Shown in pieces: positions 14,819-24,750 of a stretch of 24,750 nucleotides of DNA. Numbering within the stretch: the first letter of the stretch is position 1; the number at the start of each line of letters is the position of its first letter. The DNA is taken from the NCBI GenBank assembly GCA_009602725.1, contig WELB01000084.1:1-24750 (forward strand), in the 5' to 3' direction. The notes under the pieces are model-generated. The model saw nothing but the letters and a program-made list of their open reading frames with translations. It searched no databases and was not told where the DNA came from. The DNA is from Spirogloea muscicola. Lineage: Eukaryota > Streptophyta > Zygnematophyceae > Spirogloeales > Spirogloeaceae. The translations under genes were made by a program, and so were the position numbers.

Positions 14819-16728
14819 TCCGTGAGGCCTTCCCCACCCTGCTGCCGTTCTTCCGGCTCGGCTACGGCCAGTCCAGTGATCTCCTCTGGCGGAATTGCAC
14901 CTGCGGCGTGGAGGTCCTCCAGTCTACCTCAGGCACGCGTCAGGGGGACCCAGTGGCGGGGTTTATCTACGCGCTGGCGCATGACCGCGCCCTGAAGGCG
15001 ACGGCAGCTGCTCACCCGGGCGTCCTCATGCCCACCTATGCCGACGTCACCACGCTGGTGGGGCCGCCGGACGAGGTCATGGCAGCCTTCGACACCCTCG
15101 AGGAGCAGCTGAAGGAGATCGGCCTGGACATCCGTGCAGCGAGGGGCAGCGCCTGGTAACCGCAAGGCTTGCCAGCCCTCCTCCGCCTGCCCTCCGGCTG
15201 GCAGACACCAGCCGGGGGCCTCACACTCCTCGGGGTTCCACTGGGCTCACCCGCCTTTGTGGACGAGCAGCTGCGCGGCAAGCTGCAGGAGCACCTCAAG
15301 CCGGCGGCCCGCCTCCCTGAGCTGCACGACATGCAGCTGGCTCTCGCCATGCTGACGCAGAGCATTGCTCAATGTCCCCTGTACCTGGCTCGAGCCCTCC
15401 CCCGCTCCCCGGCGGCGCAGGCCGCCTATGCAACCTTCGATGCAGGTATCCTGGCCAGCACAGCGGCCCTGGTCTAACACCAGGCCTTCCTGGAGACGCC
15501 GGCTGCGGTTCAACAGGCCTCCCTTGCCTGTGAGCCGCGGGGGTCTGGGCTGCCGTCCGCTGGCTCGTGCCTGCCGGGCAGCACACCTGAGGAGCTGGGT
15601 AAGGTTGCGGCTTCGGTGGCCCAGCATTTCATCCTGCATGGGGGTCGCCTCCTGGAGCAGGCGGCAGCGCACGTGGAGACCGGCACATTGCCATTCCAGG
15701 CGGCTCTCCGCTCTGCCCGGGATGCGCTGCTCGCGGATCACCCCGCCCTGGTGCCGCGGGCCGTCCCTTTCACGCACCTTGCACATACGGCCGACCTCCG
15801 GGCCCAAGCTCGCTTCATGGGATTTGGGTTTAGGATTTAGGGTATGATGCGGCCTCATCCGCCGCAGCAATGGGGCTTTTGCATCTGGACGACCTCCGGG
15901 GACGCGTGCGGCTGCTCTCGGCATCCTCACCGGGGCGGCAGCTTGATTATCTGCCCTGCCGATGTATGACGCGCTCCGGATGCCGGACGACGCCTTCCGC
16001 ACGGCTGTGCACCGCCTTCTCGGCCTACACCCACCCTGCCTAAGTGGGTACAGCAGTGCAAGTGCGGCGAGCGCAGCGCAGACGCGGCATCGTTGGCAGC
16101 CCATATGCTCAGGTGCACACAGGGAGGGGAGCGGACCGGCACACACGACCTGCTCTGGAACGTAATGTTCGGCATCTTTGTCGAGGCCGATTACACAGTG
16201 GCGTTGGAGAGTTCCAGCATCATGCCTTTGACTGCTGAGCCGGATGGCCGCCTTCACACCCGGCGCGTCGATCTCGTCGCCAGCGCGCTCCGCTGGGAAC
16301 TACGGCTCATTGCCGACGTGATTACCACTGACTCGTTTGATTCTAAGAGCGCCAAACGCTCGTCGGAGGAGGCGGGCTACGCCGTCCGCCAAGCGGCGGC
16401 CGTCAAGACACGGCAATACTCGGATCACCCAGTGGGAGACGAGTTTGTTCCACTTGCCGTCGACGTCCACAGAAAGAAATGTTTTTCTGGGACAAAATGG
16501 CTTGACCTTCTTCACCACCTTGCGCGGCGTGCAGTGGCCCGCCGCCACGGGCAGCAGAGCGAGCAGCCTGGCTTCAATGTCGCCGGGTCCCTCGCTCAAG
16601 TCTTCCGGATGCGCTTGGCCATTTCTGTGCGGCGGTCCCTTGCCTTTGTAGTTCACTTGCGCGCAGGCCACGCTTTGGCTGCGGCCTCCGGCTTCCGTCA
16701 GGGCAACATCTATCCGCCTGCCTGCTAG
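14819..16728 (+). pseudogene. RT C-terminal half through endonuclease (host copy, part 2)
   Basis: Continues in frame from 13703. It reads EAFPTLLPFFRLGYGQ, then SGTRQGDPVAGFIYALAHD (RT motif B) and PTYADVTTLVGPPDEV (motif C, 15031-15066), where the second catalytic Asp of YADD is Val (codon GTC, 15046-15048). A frame break near 15159 precedes LTLLGVPLGSPAFV; a stop at 15475 and a shift precede LPVSRGGLGC. A telomere-like insertion lies at 15818-15842. After LHLDDLRGRVRLLSASS more shifts occur; the zinc knuckle (QCKCGERS, HMLRC) and endonuclease (RRVDLVAS, LIADVITTDSFD) are readable from 16065 to 16728. Multiple lesions make it a clear pseudogene. Confidence 0.82.
15818..15842 (+). repeat. 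Interstitial telomere-like sequence in the retrotransposon
   Basis: Degenerate TTTAGGG units: TGGG, ATTTGGG, TTTAGG, ATTTAGGG. They replace about a dozen bases of the coding sequence between the codons for ARF (ending 15816) and the next alignable codon at about 15846, and introduce a stop at 15838-15840. Sibling copies (10458-10475, 13768-13795) lack them. Confidence 0.75.
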
Positions 16729-17199
16729 CTATTCTAATTTGCATCTACTGACTTGAGGTTACTAAGAGTCCCCTTGCTGCCGTCTTAGCACTCAGTACCT
16801 TGCTTTCTGCTCCATCCGGCTCCTTCAGACTGTCCATTACTTTGGGCTGGACCTCTCCCTTGCCCACGCCGTCCACACGCGCGCAGGCCGTGCTATGGCC
16901 GCCGCCTCTGGGTCACGGCGGAGTGCCTCTTTCCCTGCAGCGAGCTACTCAGACCTGATGTTGCTCACTCGTGGGTACTGAGCTTCCCTGCATCGTCTCT
17001 GTGTTCTGCAGTGTTTTGTAGTGTAGTCCTTTTTTCCGGCTCCTTTTTCTTTGGCTTTGGACATTGTCCATTCTTTTTTGGGCCGGCTTTGCCAGCCCCT
17101 CCTCTCTATGGGCGCGCGCTTCTTCTCACAGCCCCCGGTCAATCTGGTCTTGGGCTCCGCGGTCGAGGCGTCCGCGCTCGGTGGCACCACTGCAACAGC
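16729..17199 (+). mobile_element. Host 3' UTR interrupted by a nested insert (16858-17123)
   Basis: The 3' UTR of the host copy runs 16729-16857 up to GGGCTGGACCTCTC, then resumes at 17128 with ACAGCCCCCGGTCAATCTGG; joined, it matches the minus-strand copy at 2240-2275 (GGGCTGGCCTCTCACAGCC, AGTCAATTGGGCC). The insert (16858-17123) is a 5'-truncated C-terminal fragment (HTRAGRAMAAASGSRRSASF to LLTRGY, stop near 16980) with a 3' UTR, hairpin 17080-17098 (one C.A mismatch) and terminus ATGGGCGCGCGCTTCTT. TCTC lies on both sides (16854-16857, 17124-17127), a weak 4-bp duplication. Confidence 0.7.
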
Positions 17200-17257
17200 G
17201 AGAGAGAAGGGCTCGCCCATTGAGGACAGGGGCTGGAAAAGAGCCAGCCCAGAAAAG
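17200..17257 (-). mobile_element. Solo hairpin-tail insertion, 58 bp, upstream of AP-2 alpha
   Basis: AACAGC flanks the block at 17194-17199 and 17258-17263. Inside, on the minus strand, are the hairpin GGGCTGG/CCAGCCCC (17229-17250), CAATGGGCGAGCCCTTC and a CTCTCTC tail. It ends 149 bases before the ATG of the AP-2 alpha gene, so it sits in that gene's promoter or 5' UTR. Confidence 0.8.
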
Positions 17258-17406
17258 AACAGCTGGCCCCGCTCCGGGGAACAGCACCTCCTCCCGCATC
17301 CTCGGCGCCGCTGTCCCCGCCGTCAGCCGTCAGCTGGCCACCCCCCAGCCTCTCCCCTGACCCCCAGAACCCTAGAACCCCCCCGGATCACCACCAGCCG
17401 AGCGCC

Positions 17407-20400
17407 ATGGCCCTGTCCGGCATGCGTGGCCTCTCCGTCTTCATCTCCGACATCCGCAACTGCGCCAACAAGGAGGCGGAGGCCGCCCGCGTCGACAAGG
17501 AGCTCGCCAATCTCCGCACGCGCTTCAAGGCCGAGCGGGTGCGCACCCTCCTCGGCCTCCCGCGGCCGCGCCACAACTCTCTGGCACGGACCCAGCTGAT
17601 GCCGCTGCCCCCGCCCCTGCCAGAGCATGACGCCGTACGAGAAGAAGAAGTACGTGTGGAAGATGCTGTACATCTACATGCTCGGCTACGACGTCGACTT
17701 TGGCCACATGGAGGCCGTGGCCCTCATCTCGGCCCCCAAGTACGCCGAGAAGCAGGTCGCGCACCCTCCAGCCTGCTCGTCGTGCAGCCCCAGGCCCCAG
17801 CTCGCTCACACAGGCATCGCCATGCATGCCGTGGGCCCAAGGCGCTGCCCCGATCTCGGCAGCTCCTTGATCCAGCACCTGAGAGCGGCCCCACGCGCAG
17901 CCCTCATGCGTTCCCTCGCCGCTGGCGAGGGCGGCTGCCACGCAGGTTGGATATGTCGTGACCGCATGCCTGCTGAACGAGAATCACGACTTCTTGCGCC
18001 TCGTCATCAACACCGTGCGGAATGACATCGTGGGCCGTCACGAGACTTTCCAGTGCCTTGCCCTCACCATGGTGCGCAGCTGGACAGCCCTCCACTGTCC
18101 TCCCCAGACGTTGTGAGTGCAGGGGCGCAGCTGCTGCTGCAGCCAGGCCCTCGGCTCTTCGGCTGCCAGGATGACACGAAGCTGTGTGCCTGCTGCGGTG
18201 CAGGTCGGCAACGTGGGCGGCAAGGAGTTCTCGGAGTCGCTCGCACCAGACGTGCAGAAGCTGCTGGTGCGCCAAGCCAGTAGCTCTGTGACCTCAGCGT
18301 CGCCTGCTCAGTGCAAAGACCACGTCAGAGGGTGTTCGATGCATGAGGCAATCTCCTTGAATGTACTGCGGACATGTGGCAGTCACAAGCTAAGCCGCTT
18401 TGCAGGAGGGAGCCAGGCTGGCAGGCAGGGCTGGCAGGGCCTCCCTACATCGGGAAACGGGACTCAGAGACCACGCTGCTGAGGCTAGTGTGTCACATCG
18501 TGCAGGTGTCCAACAGCTGCAGGCCACTTGTGCGCAAGAAGGCGGCCCTGTGCCTGTTGCGACTGTTCCGCAAGAATCAGGATGTCGTCAACACCGAGGG
18601 TTGGTGAGGGCTTGCGCTGGCTGGCGCCTCGCGCAGTCTGCCTGCTCCCCGCTGCTTCTGCATGACTCATGTCAATCCAGGAATATCGTTCCACGAGGCC
18701 GAGCCGTGTGCCTTTGGCGGCCTGCAGGCCAGAAAAGATGGCGGTGCTGCTGGAGGAGCGGGACCTGGGGGTGCTGACAGCAGCCATGAGCCTCCTTGTG
18801 GCGCTGGTTTCCAACTCGGCTGAGGCTTACCACGCTTGCGTGCCTCGCTGTGTGCGGATTCTGGAGCGCCTCACGCGGTCCCAAGACATTCCCCAAGACT
18901 ACGCGTACTATGGCATTCCCTCTCCTTGGCTCCAGGTAGGGCCACCCTGCAAGTGCTTCAGCTTCCAGGCACTCGCACCTCAGGTGTGATCGTGATTTGG
19001 ATCTGGTTCCCCTAAGCAGACCCTTGTGAGCCGACAGGTCAAGACGATGCGAGTGCTGCAGTACTTTCCGGCCATTGAGGATCCAGCCCTCAGACGATCC
19101 CTTTTTGAGGTAAGTCTGAGGGAGAGGTCCTGTTTGCAGTCCACGTGCATGGGCTTCCTGCACTTTTCAATGGGATCAGGCAGCCTGATGAGCACGCAAC
19201 CCTCCTGTCCTTGCTGCGCGCACGGCAGGTGTTGCATCGCATTTTGACCAGCACGGATGTGGTGAAGAATGTGAACAAAAACAACGCTGCCCACGCTGTC
19301 CTCTTTGAAGCTCTGGCGCTGGTGAGGCTGCATGCCCTGCTCCTCTGCAGCCCCATAAGTTGCAAGTAGCCACATACTTCGGTGTCCGTTGTCGCCTGCG
19401 GCCTTGTTGACAAGTCTGCTGCAACTCGCAGTCTTGATAGCGAAAGGGCTTTCTCCTCATTGTTCTTGCAACTCGCTTGGGCCTGTGACAGATCATGTAC
19501 CTGGACGCGGACAAGGACATGATGGCCCAATGCGTCTCTCTCCTGGGCCGCTTCATAGCCATCCGCGAGCCCAATGTCCGCTACCTTGGCTTGGTGAGAA
19601 GCTAGCTTTCAGCAGTGTTCACCACAGGGCCCTTTGTGAGTCCAACTGCGATTATGGAGCTTGCCCCCTCCTAAAGCAGTGCACAGACTTTGGGCTCCTC
19701 AGTCTGTAGCAAGTATCATCAACACCGAGTATTGAGATATATTGGCACCTGTGTTGGCACCCCCTTGTCTCCCAGGAAACCATGACGCGCATGCTGCAGT
19801 TGGTGGACGGGCAGGATGGCATCCGTCGTCACCAAGCACAGATTCTGACCTCGCTCAAGGACCCTGATATCAGGTCTGGTCGGATATGGTGCGCTACGAA
19901 TTGATTATCTGCCCAGCAGGGGTCATTTGCAACTGGCTCATGTGGTCTGCGCAACGGGATCTGTGTTGTGCAGTATACGACGGAGGGCCTTGGACCTTCT
20001 CTACGGCATGTGCGATGTGAGCAACGCCAAAGAGATTGTGGAGGAGCTTCTGCAGGTGTGCTTTGGTGATCCTTACAAGCACCCACTGAGAGCCTGGAAC
20101 ATGTTGACCGGGTCACTTGCAATCTGCCATTGCACAGCACTTACCGCTGCTGATCATGTGCAGTACCTCTCAACGTCGGACTTTGCAATACGGGAGGAAC
20201 TTGCTGTGAAGATAGCCATTCTGTCAGAGAAGTTTGCACCAAATCTGTCGTGGTACGTGGACGTCATACTGCAACTTATTGAGAAGGCCGGGGACTTCGT
20301 CAGTGACGACATCTGGCACCGGGTGGTGCAGTTTGTGACCAATAACGAAGACCTGCAGGTACTGTTGACATGCGGCCGGTCACCATTTCGAAGCTTCTAC

Positions 20401-23400
20401 ATCCTGCTGCCGCTCCTCGCTGTCAAAAGTCAGGGTGGATTGACCTCGGTTTCTTAGCAGGACGCGTGATAATTTGGAGCTGAAGTCAGCTGTTTGCCGT
20501 TGACTCATGCATAATTGTGGCATGCCTGTGCAGGCTTATGCAGCCAGGGAGGTGCTGTCCTACATAGACAAGCCTGCAGTCCACGAGACAATGGTCAAGG
20601 TGCTCCATTGCTGATCATCAGACAGCGCTCCTCTCTCGCCACGCACCCAGCAACGCCTCTCTCTGAGCATGAGCACATTCAATTGTCACACCCTCTCTGT
20701 CACCTGCTTGTCCACGCCATGCAGGCCGCGGGCTACATCCTTGGGGAGTACAGCCACCTCCTCAGCAGACAGCCAGGCTGCTCACCAAAGGAGATATTTG
20801 CCGTTCTCCACGACAAGTTTCCCACCGCTGCGTGAGCTGCTGCAGTCTTGGCAAGCATGACATGAGCTGAACGTGATCAACAACGCTCGCACACTATCAG
20901 CTGCCTCCTGCATGCAGCTGACCAGAACGTGGTTGGATGCCCTCTCTGCTTATGTCTGACAGGACCCCGACCAAGGCCTTGCTCCTCTCCGCTTATGCAA
21001 AGATCTTGCTGCACTCACAGCCTCCTGACCCGGAGCTGCAGGCCCAGATCCTTTCTGTTTTCCAGAAGTGAGTGCACGTTCCATCACAAGGGAGCCTGAA
21101 GCCCAACACTTGTACACACACCGGTGCAAGACTCCGGAGATGATGTCAATGCTAAGATGTGGTGGAATGTTTGTTTGGGCAGGCACGAAAGCTCGGTGGA
21201 CGCAGAAGTACAGCAGCGTGCAGCAGAGTATGTGGTCCTCAGCACAAGGGGGGCTTCCATGGTGGACATCCTCGCCGAAATGCCCAAGTTCCCAGAGCGG
21301 CAGGTGTGTTATCCTCTGTGAAACATGCAATGCAAACATCACAATGAGATTGCAGCTCAGTAGTCGACAATCCAGCACACCTTCTCACACCCACTCCCTC
21401 CTGCTCCAGAGTTCGCTTCTCCGAAAAGCGGAGGATTCGGAGGGCGATGTTGCAGATATCAGCGCAGCCAAGCTCAGGCAGCAGGCTGTGTCCAATGCCC
21501 TCGTGCTGGCCACTCCAGCTCCTGCCGCAAATGGAGGACTTCCCCGTCCTCCACTGCCGTCCTTGGTTCCTCGAAAGGTAGCAGAGCCTTGCCCTCCAAC
21601 TCGGCACCTCGAGTCAGGCAAGGATTGCCGAGCAGGCAGCGACTGAGAGGAAATGAGCAATCGTTGCTGTGCCGGCAGGACACCAACGGCTACGTGCCAG
21701 CTCAGGCAGCGCCCCTGCCGCAGGCGCCCCCTCTACATTCACAGCAGCGGCCACCACCGGCTCCTGCCCCGGACCTCTTGGTGGACTTGGGCTTGCTGGC
21801 TCTTGAGGCTCCTACACCCGTTCCCCCACCACCTGCCGGAGCCGCTTTTGACGCCGACTCTGGCCTTGCCCTCGCTCTCTACGATGCCCCAGCTGACTCT
21901 CCCGTTCAGGCACACAACATTCCACATCTCTTCGTTCCGTCCAAAGTCCAGGCTTGGTTGCATTGCCATCAGCTTCCCGGATTGCCTTTGAACGTGGACA
22001 ACTGTGCACGTCATGTGGACCGCAGCCCCTTGGAAGCATCATCGACTGGTTTGAGGCTCTGGTGATGAAGGACAGCGGTGTGTTGTACGAGGATGCCTTC
22101 ATCCAGGTCAGCTGCTCGGCCGAGCGTATCAGCCTGCCAATGGATCGTGGGTGGTGCACGGTGACTCTCTGACTCCTCTTGCAATGTGGCCAGATCGGGG
22201 TCAAGGCAGAGTGGCGAGGGCCTGATGGGAGACTGATGCTGTATCTGGGCAACAAGCACACCGCTGGCTTGACCGATGTGCGCGCCACACTTGTGACGCC
22301 TCCATCACCAGCCCTGCGCATTGTCGTGGCGCCCTTCCCGGCTACCATCCCACCACGCTCTCAGGCAAGCCTTGTCGGAGCTTTCCTCTTGACACCACTA
22401 GAGTGCGGCAGCTTGGTGCCATGCCACCTACCCTGAACACAGGTTTCATCAGCTCCAGTGTGCTTGGATGTGCAGGTCCAGGTGCCCATCGATGTGGGCG
22501 TTGTGCAGGCGCAGTGGGAGGTGCCTGTTCTCGATTTCAGCTACTCTTACTCAAGGCTGGTGAGCAGCTCGCCGATGCAGTTGTGCCCGACCCTCGGTCC
22601 CTGCCAGCATCTTTTGACTGGTGGCCGTAGTGGCTGACGGACTTGAAGGATGGTCGCAGGTGACTGTCAGGCTTCGGCTGCCGGTTGTGATGAGCAAAAT
22701 TTTACAAGCGGCGCCTCTATCTGGAGCCGACTTTTTTGCTCGGTGGAAGGTGCTCGCTGGACCCCCTCAGAAGCTCCAGGATGTGGTGAGTGTGCCCCAG
22801 ACTGCTCGACGCTGTTCAACATGCGCACACTGCTGTCCAGTCTGCTGATCCCAAGACCACATGAAAGCGAGCAGATCTCAGTCGGACTGAAGCTAGCTGC
22901 TTCGTCGCCTGGCTGGCAGCTACGAGGAGTGAAACCTCTTCTTCTCCCGGCCATGGCAGACCTCCTCAATAGTCTCCACATCGGTGTCACTGCAGGGCTG
23001 GTAGTGCCTCGGCGCCTCGGGGGCACTCTCTTCCTGTCGTATTTGTTCAGCATGCATGTTTTCCACAGATAGACACGACGGTACCGGTGCTGCGCTGAGA
23101 AATGCTTGTTGCATGTGAGCCTGAGCAGATTACTCACGGCTCCTGTTTTGGGCGCTCCCTCATGCAGGACCCCAATCCCAACAACCTTGTGGCTGCCACC
23201 GCGCTGACGACAGAGGCTGGGGGTGCTGTCTATCTTCTGGTGAGCCTTTTGTCATCAGAGCAGTCCTGCCTTTCGTGCCTGCCAAAGCACTGCCTGGACC
23301 AGGACATGATGTCATCGGTATCCTTGGGCGTTCCGGTGCAGGTGCGAGTGGAGACTGATCCAGCCGACCGGACTCAGTTGCGACTTACAGTAGCCTCTCC

Positions 23401-23674
23401 CGACCCTGCTGCCAGCCTCGGGTATGGCACTGACTGCTGCGACACCCCCAAAGGCATTTGTGTGGTGCACCCCTTATGCATGTCTGCCCTTCGGACAGTC
23501 TGGAAGCAATGGATCGGGAGGCATGGGGCTTGAGTGCACAGAATGACCTGGCGATGCAGACTGAAGAACTTCATCGAGGAGCAACTGGAGGAGCGGCGGC
23601 CTGCTGCCCAGCCCCAATTGCCAGCAGCGGCGCCTCTGACTGGACCTGCCGCCTCCTTGGTCGGCCTTCTGTGA
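17407..23674 (+). CDS. AP2A: AP-2 complex subunit alpha (alpha-adaptin)
   Basis: Large subunit of the AP-2 clathrin adaptor that selects cargo at the plasma membrane. Exons modelled: 17407-17538, 17624-17755, 17946-18071, 18204-18266, 18506-18603, 18728-18935, 19020-19109, 19229-19321, 19492-19593, 19776-19873, 19974-20055, 20164-20358, 20534-20599, 20725-20831, 20963-21067, 21183-21303, 21410-21577, 21679-21903, 22026-22106, 22194-22364, 22476-22559, 22660-22785, 22920-23000, 23168-23239, 23342-23421, 23560-23674. Phases close and give about 1005 residues, the usual length. Trunk: [140 protein letters not shown] Pro/Ala hinge (exons 17-18) precedes the ear domain and platform, with [23 protein letters not shown] and LKNFIEEQL as in plants. 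The intron at 21904-22025 is the least certain; 22365 is a GC donor. Confidence 0.95.
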
Positions 23675-24259
23675 TGCACCCACGCGTCTGCTATCAAGGG
23701 GTGGCTGTGCACTCGGCAGGCACCTCACGTCCCGTGCAGATTGCGGTACTTGACCGGCTGGCCACCATCAAGACTTTGGCCGACTGTTCACCAGAAGTGT
23801 TGGGACGAATAGCACCAATTGATCGAGTCATAGAGCACGCGGGGCCCTATTGCGGCAGGCCATGTACGATATCGGCAGCCGAGGTGTTCGACCTCTGGTT
23901 GACAAATTTGTGGGCGCTGAGTCACAGTGCAATTGTCATTGACGAGTACAATGTCTAGGAGCCCTGGATGTACAAGGAAATGGGGTTCGCTCGATCCTGT
24001 CCGCCTGAGGAGTGGAGGCCTCTGAGGGTGCCAAAGGGGGTGGGGTTTCAAGTGTACCTGGAAGCAGGGTGTGCGAACTGATGCTGTACGGGGACGAAGC
24101 AGGCTCGAGGCAAGCCGCCGTGCACCCCAGGCTGTGCCTCTGGCAAGCTGGGAGTGCGGCGGAGAGCCGAGCACCTGACCTCTCAGTTCGCAGACCCTGC
24201 CCCGGTGAGAGGGGGAGGTGGCAGGCAGGCCAGCTGTCGGGGCGCAAGGGCGAGGCGCG
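23675..24259. other. Convergent intergenic region without a recognised gene
   Basis: These 585 bases follow the AP-2 alpha stop and precede the terminal exon of the minus-strand gene, so they should hold both 3' UTRs. Open frames here are short and show no motif I recognise. I see no retrotransposon tail or hairpin. Confidence 0.5.
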
Positions 24260-24622
24260 TCAGGGAGGGAGGTCCGGCGGGAGGAGAGAGAGTGCGGAGA
24301 GGTGGCTGCTGCTGGACGCGGAGTACGTGCCCTGGCTGCCGGGGAAGGTGGTCATGTCCATGGACGTCGCCTCGACCGCCGCCAAGCCCGGGATGTGGCC
24401 GATGCCGACCGCGGGGCCCATGCCGCCCCACGGCATGGGCAGGCGGGAGTAGGGGTTGGCGGCCTGCAGCACGCCCTGCCCGGCCGCCGCCGCCTGCTGC
24501 AGCTGCGCCGCCTGCGCCTGCTGCGCCACCTGCTGCTGCGCCTCCTGCAGCTGCTGCGCCTCCTGCTGCAGCTGCTGCTGGCGCAGCCTCGTCATCTCGG
24601 CGTGCACCGCCGCCAGCTCGGC
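24260..24622 (-). CDS. Terminal exon of a Gln/Ala-rich coiled-coil protein, unrecognised
   Basis: A 120-residue terminal exon on the minus strand, with a stop (TGA) at 24262-24260 and a convincing 3' splice acceptor just upstream (CTGCCAG at 24629-24623). It starts AELAAVHAEMTRLRQQ, a heptad-like amphipathic stretch that could be the end of a leucine zipper or other coiled coil. A low-complexity Gln/Ala/Glu segment follows, then a Gly/Pro/Met-rich tail (LPMPWGGMGPAVGIGHIPG) and a Ser-rich end. Such composition is common in transcriptional regulators, including bZIP proteins, but nothing here fixes a family. The rest of the gene would lie beyond the right edge. The open frame continues upstream of the acceptor to 24694, so the splice site is a judgement. 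Confidence 0.55.
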   Translation of the reverse strand, partial: AELAAVHAEMTRLRQQQLQQEAQQLQEAQQQVAQQAQAAQLQQAAAAGQGVLQAANPYSRLPMPWGGMGPAVGIGHIPGLAAVEATSMDMTTFPGSQGTYSASSSSHLSALSLLPPDLPP

Positions 24623-24716
24623 CTGGCAGGAGCGGGAGGCGCGAGGACGGGGGTCAGCGTGGCCCAGCCCGACGGGGGGTGGGGACGTCGTCACAGGGGC
24701 GAGAGAGCCTGCAGTC

Positions 24717-24750
24717 GGGGGGGGGCCGGGGGGGGGGGGGGGGGGGGGGC
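24717..24750. repeat. Poly-G run at the window edge
   Basis: A near-homopolymer of G, interrupted by CC at 24726-24727, with 22 consecutive G at 24728-24749. It lies in the presumed intron upstream of the last exon. It could be a real G-tract or a sequencing/assembly artefact next to a gap. Confidence 0.8.

Noticed and set aside
15247-16257. 336-codon open frame on the minus strand
   Set aside because: It is antisense to readable retrotransposon protein sequence and shows no family motif; GC-rich DNA produces such shadows. The 266-codon minus frame at 10351-11151 and the 231-codon frame at 13509-14204 are rejected for the same reason.
12760-16728. Two adjacent independent elements in tandem
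   Set aside because: The RT frame continues exactly across the 7-bp duplication, so a single host copy plus one insert explains the data better.
17340-17400. CCCTAGAACCC near 17367 as an interstitial telomere repeat
   Set aside because: Only one imperfect unit in a C-rich 5' UTR; chance is sufficient.
24480-24600. CAG/CTG repeats as a microsatellite of note
   Set aside because: They are imperfect and encode the Gln/Ala-rich segment of the minus-strand exon.

Overview
This window is the left end of a nuclear chromosome or contig from a green-lineage eukaryote, most likely a chlorophyte alga of the Chlorella type. The sequence shows five full CCCTAAA units at the very start (plant-type telomere, C-rich strand reading inward), GC-rich DNA, intron-rich protein genes with mostly GT-AG introns of about 100 to 500 bp, and an AP-2 alpha adaptin whose C-terminus resembles the plant protein. 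The algal assignment is inference; the genus cannot be read from the sequence.

Layout: 1-41 telomere; 42-627 no recognisable gene; 628-1290 (-) an intronless, bacterial-looking glutathione S-transferase; 1551-4000 a pile of nested fragments of one non-LTR retrotransposon family; 4165-6635 (+) a CHAD-domain gene of eight exons; 6636-7495 a convergent intergenic region with a tandem duplication; 7496-9816 (-) UBA5, the E1 enzyme of the UFM1 pathway, nine exons; 9935-17257 a second, larger retrotransposon pile; 17407-23674 (+) AP-2 complex subunit alpha, 26 exons modelled; 23675-24259 a gene-free interval; 24260-24622 (-) the last exon of an unrecognised Gln/Ala-rich protein; then a poly-G run at the window edge.

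The host genes are cellular housekeeping genes with no evident shared pathway. Exon boundaries were derived from splice signals, reading phase and family conservation, and the phases close in all three multi-exon genes. Three introns use GC donors (6356, 9618, 22365).

The most interesting content is the retrotransposon family. Its coding order is linker, reverse transcriptase, 'GGLG' segment, Cys-His zinc knuckle, then a PD-(D/E)XK-like (restriction-enzyme-like) endonuclease and a conserved C-terminal tail. Its 3' UTR carries a short hairpin (GGGCTGG/CCAGCCC type) about 20-40 nt before the 3' terminus. Copies insert into one another and can be peeled apart: removing an insert restores the host copy, often with a 4-8 bp target-site duplication. 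Several inserts are only 58-87 bp and consist of little more than the hairpin and tail, suggesting that this segment marks the minimal retrotransposed end. One host copy has a mutated RT active site (YADV instead of YADD) and a telomere-like sequence in its reading frame; another segment has been inverted. No copy seen here is intact.
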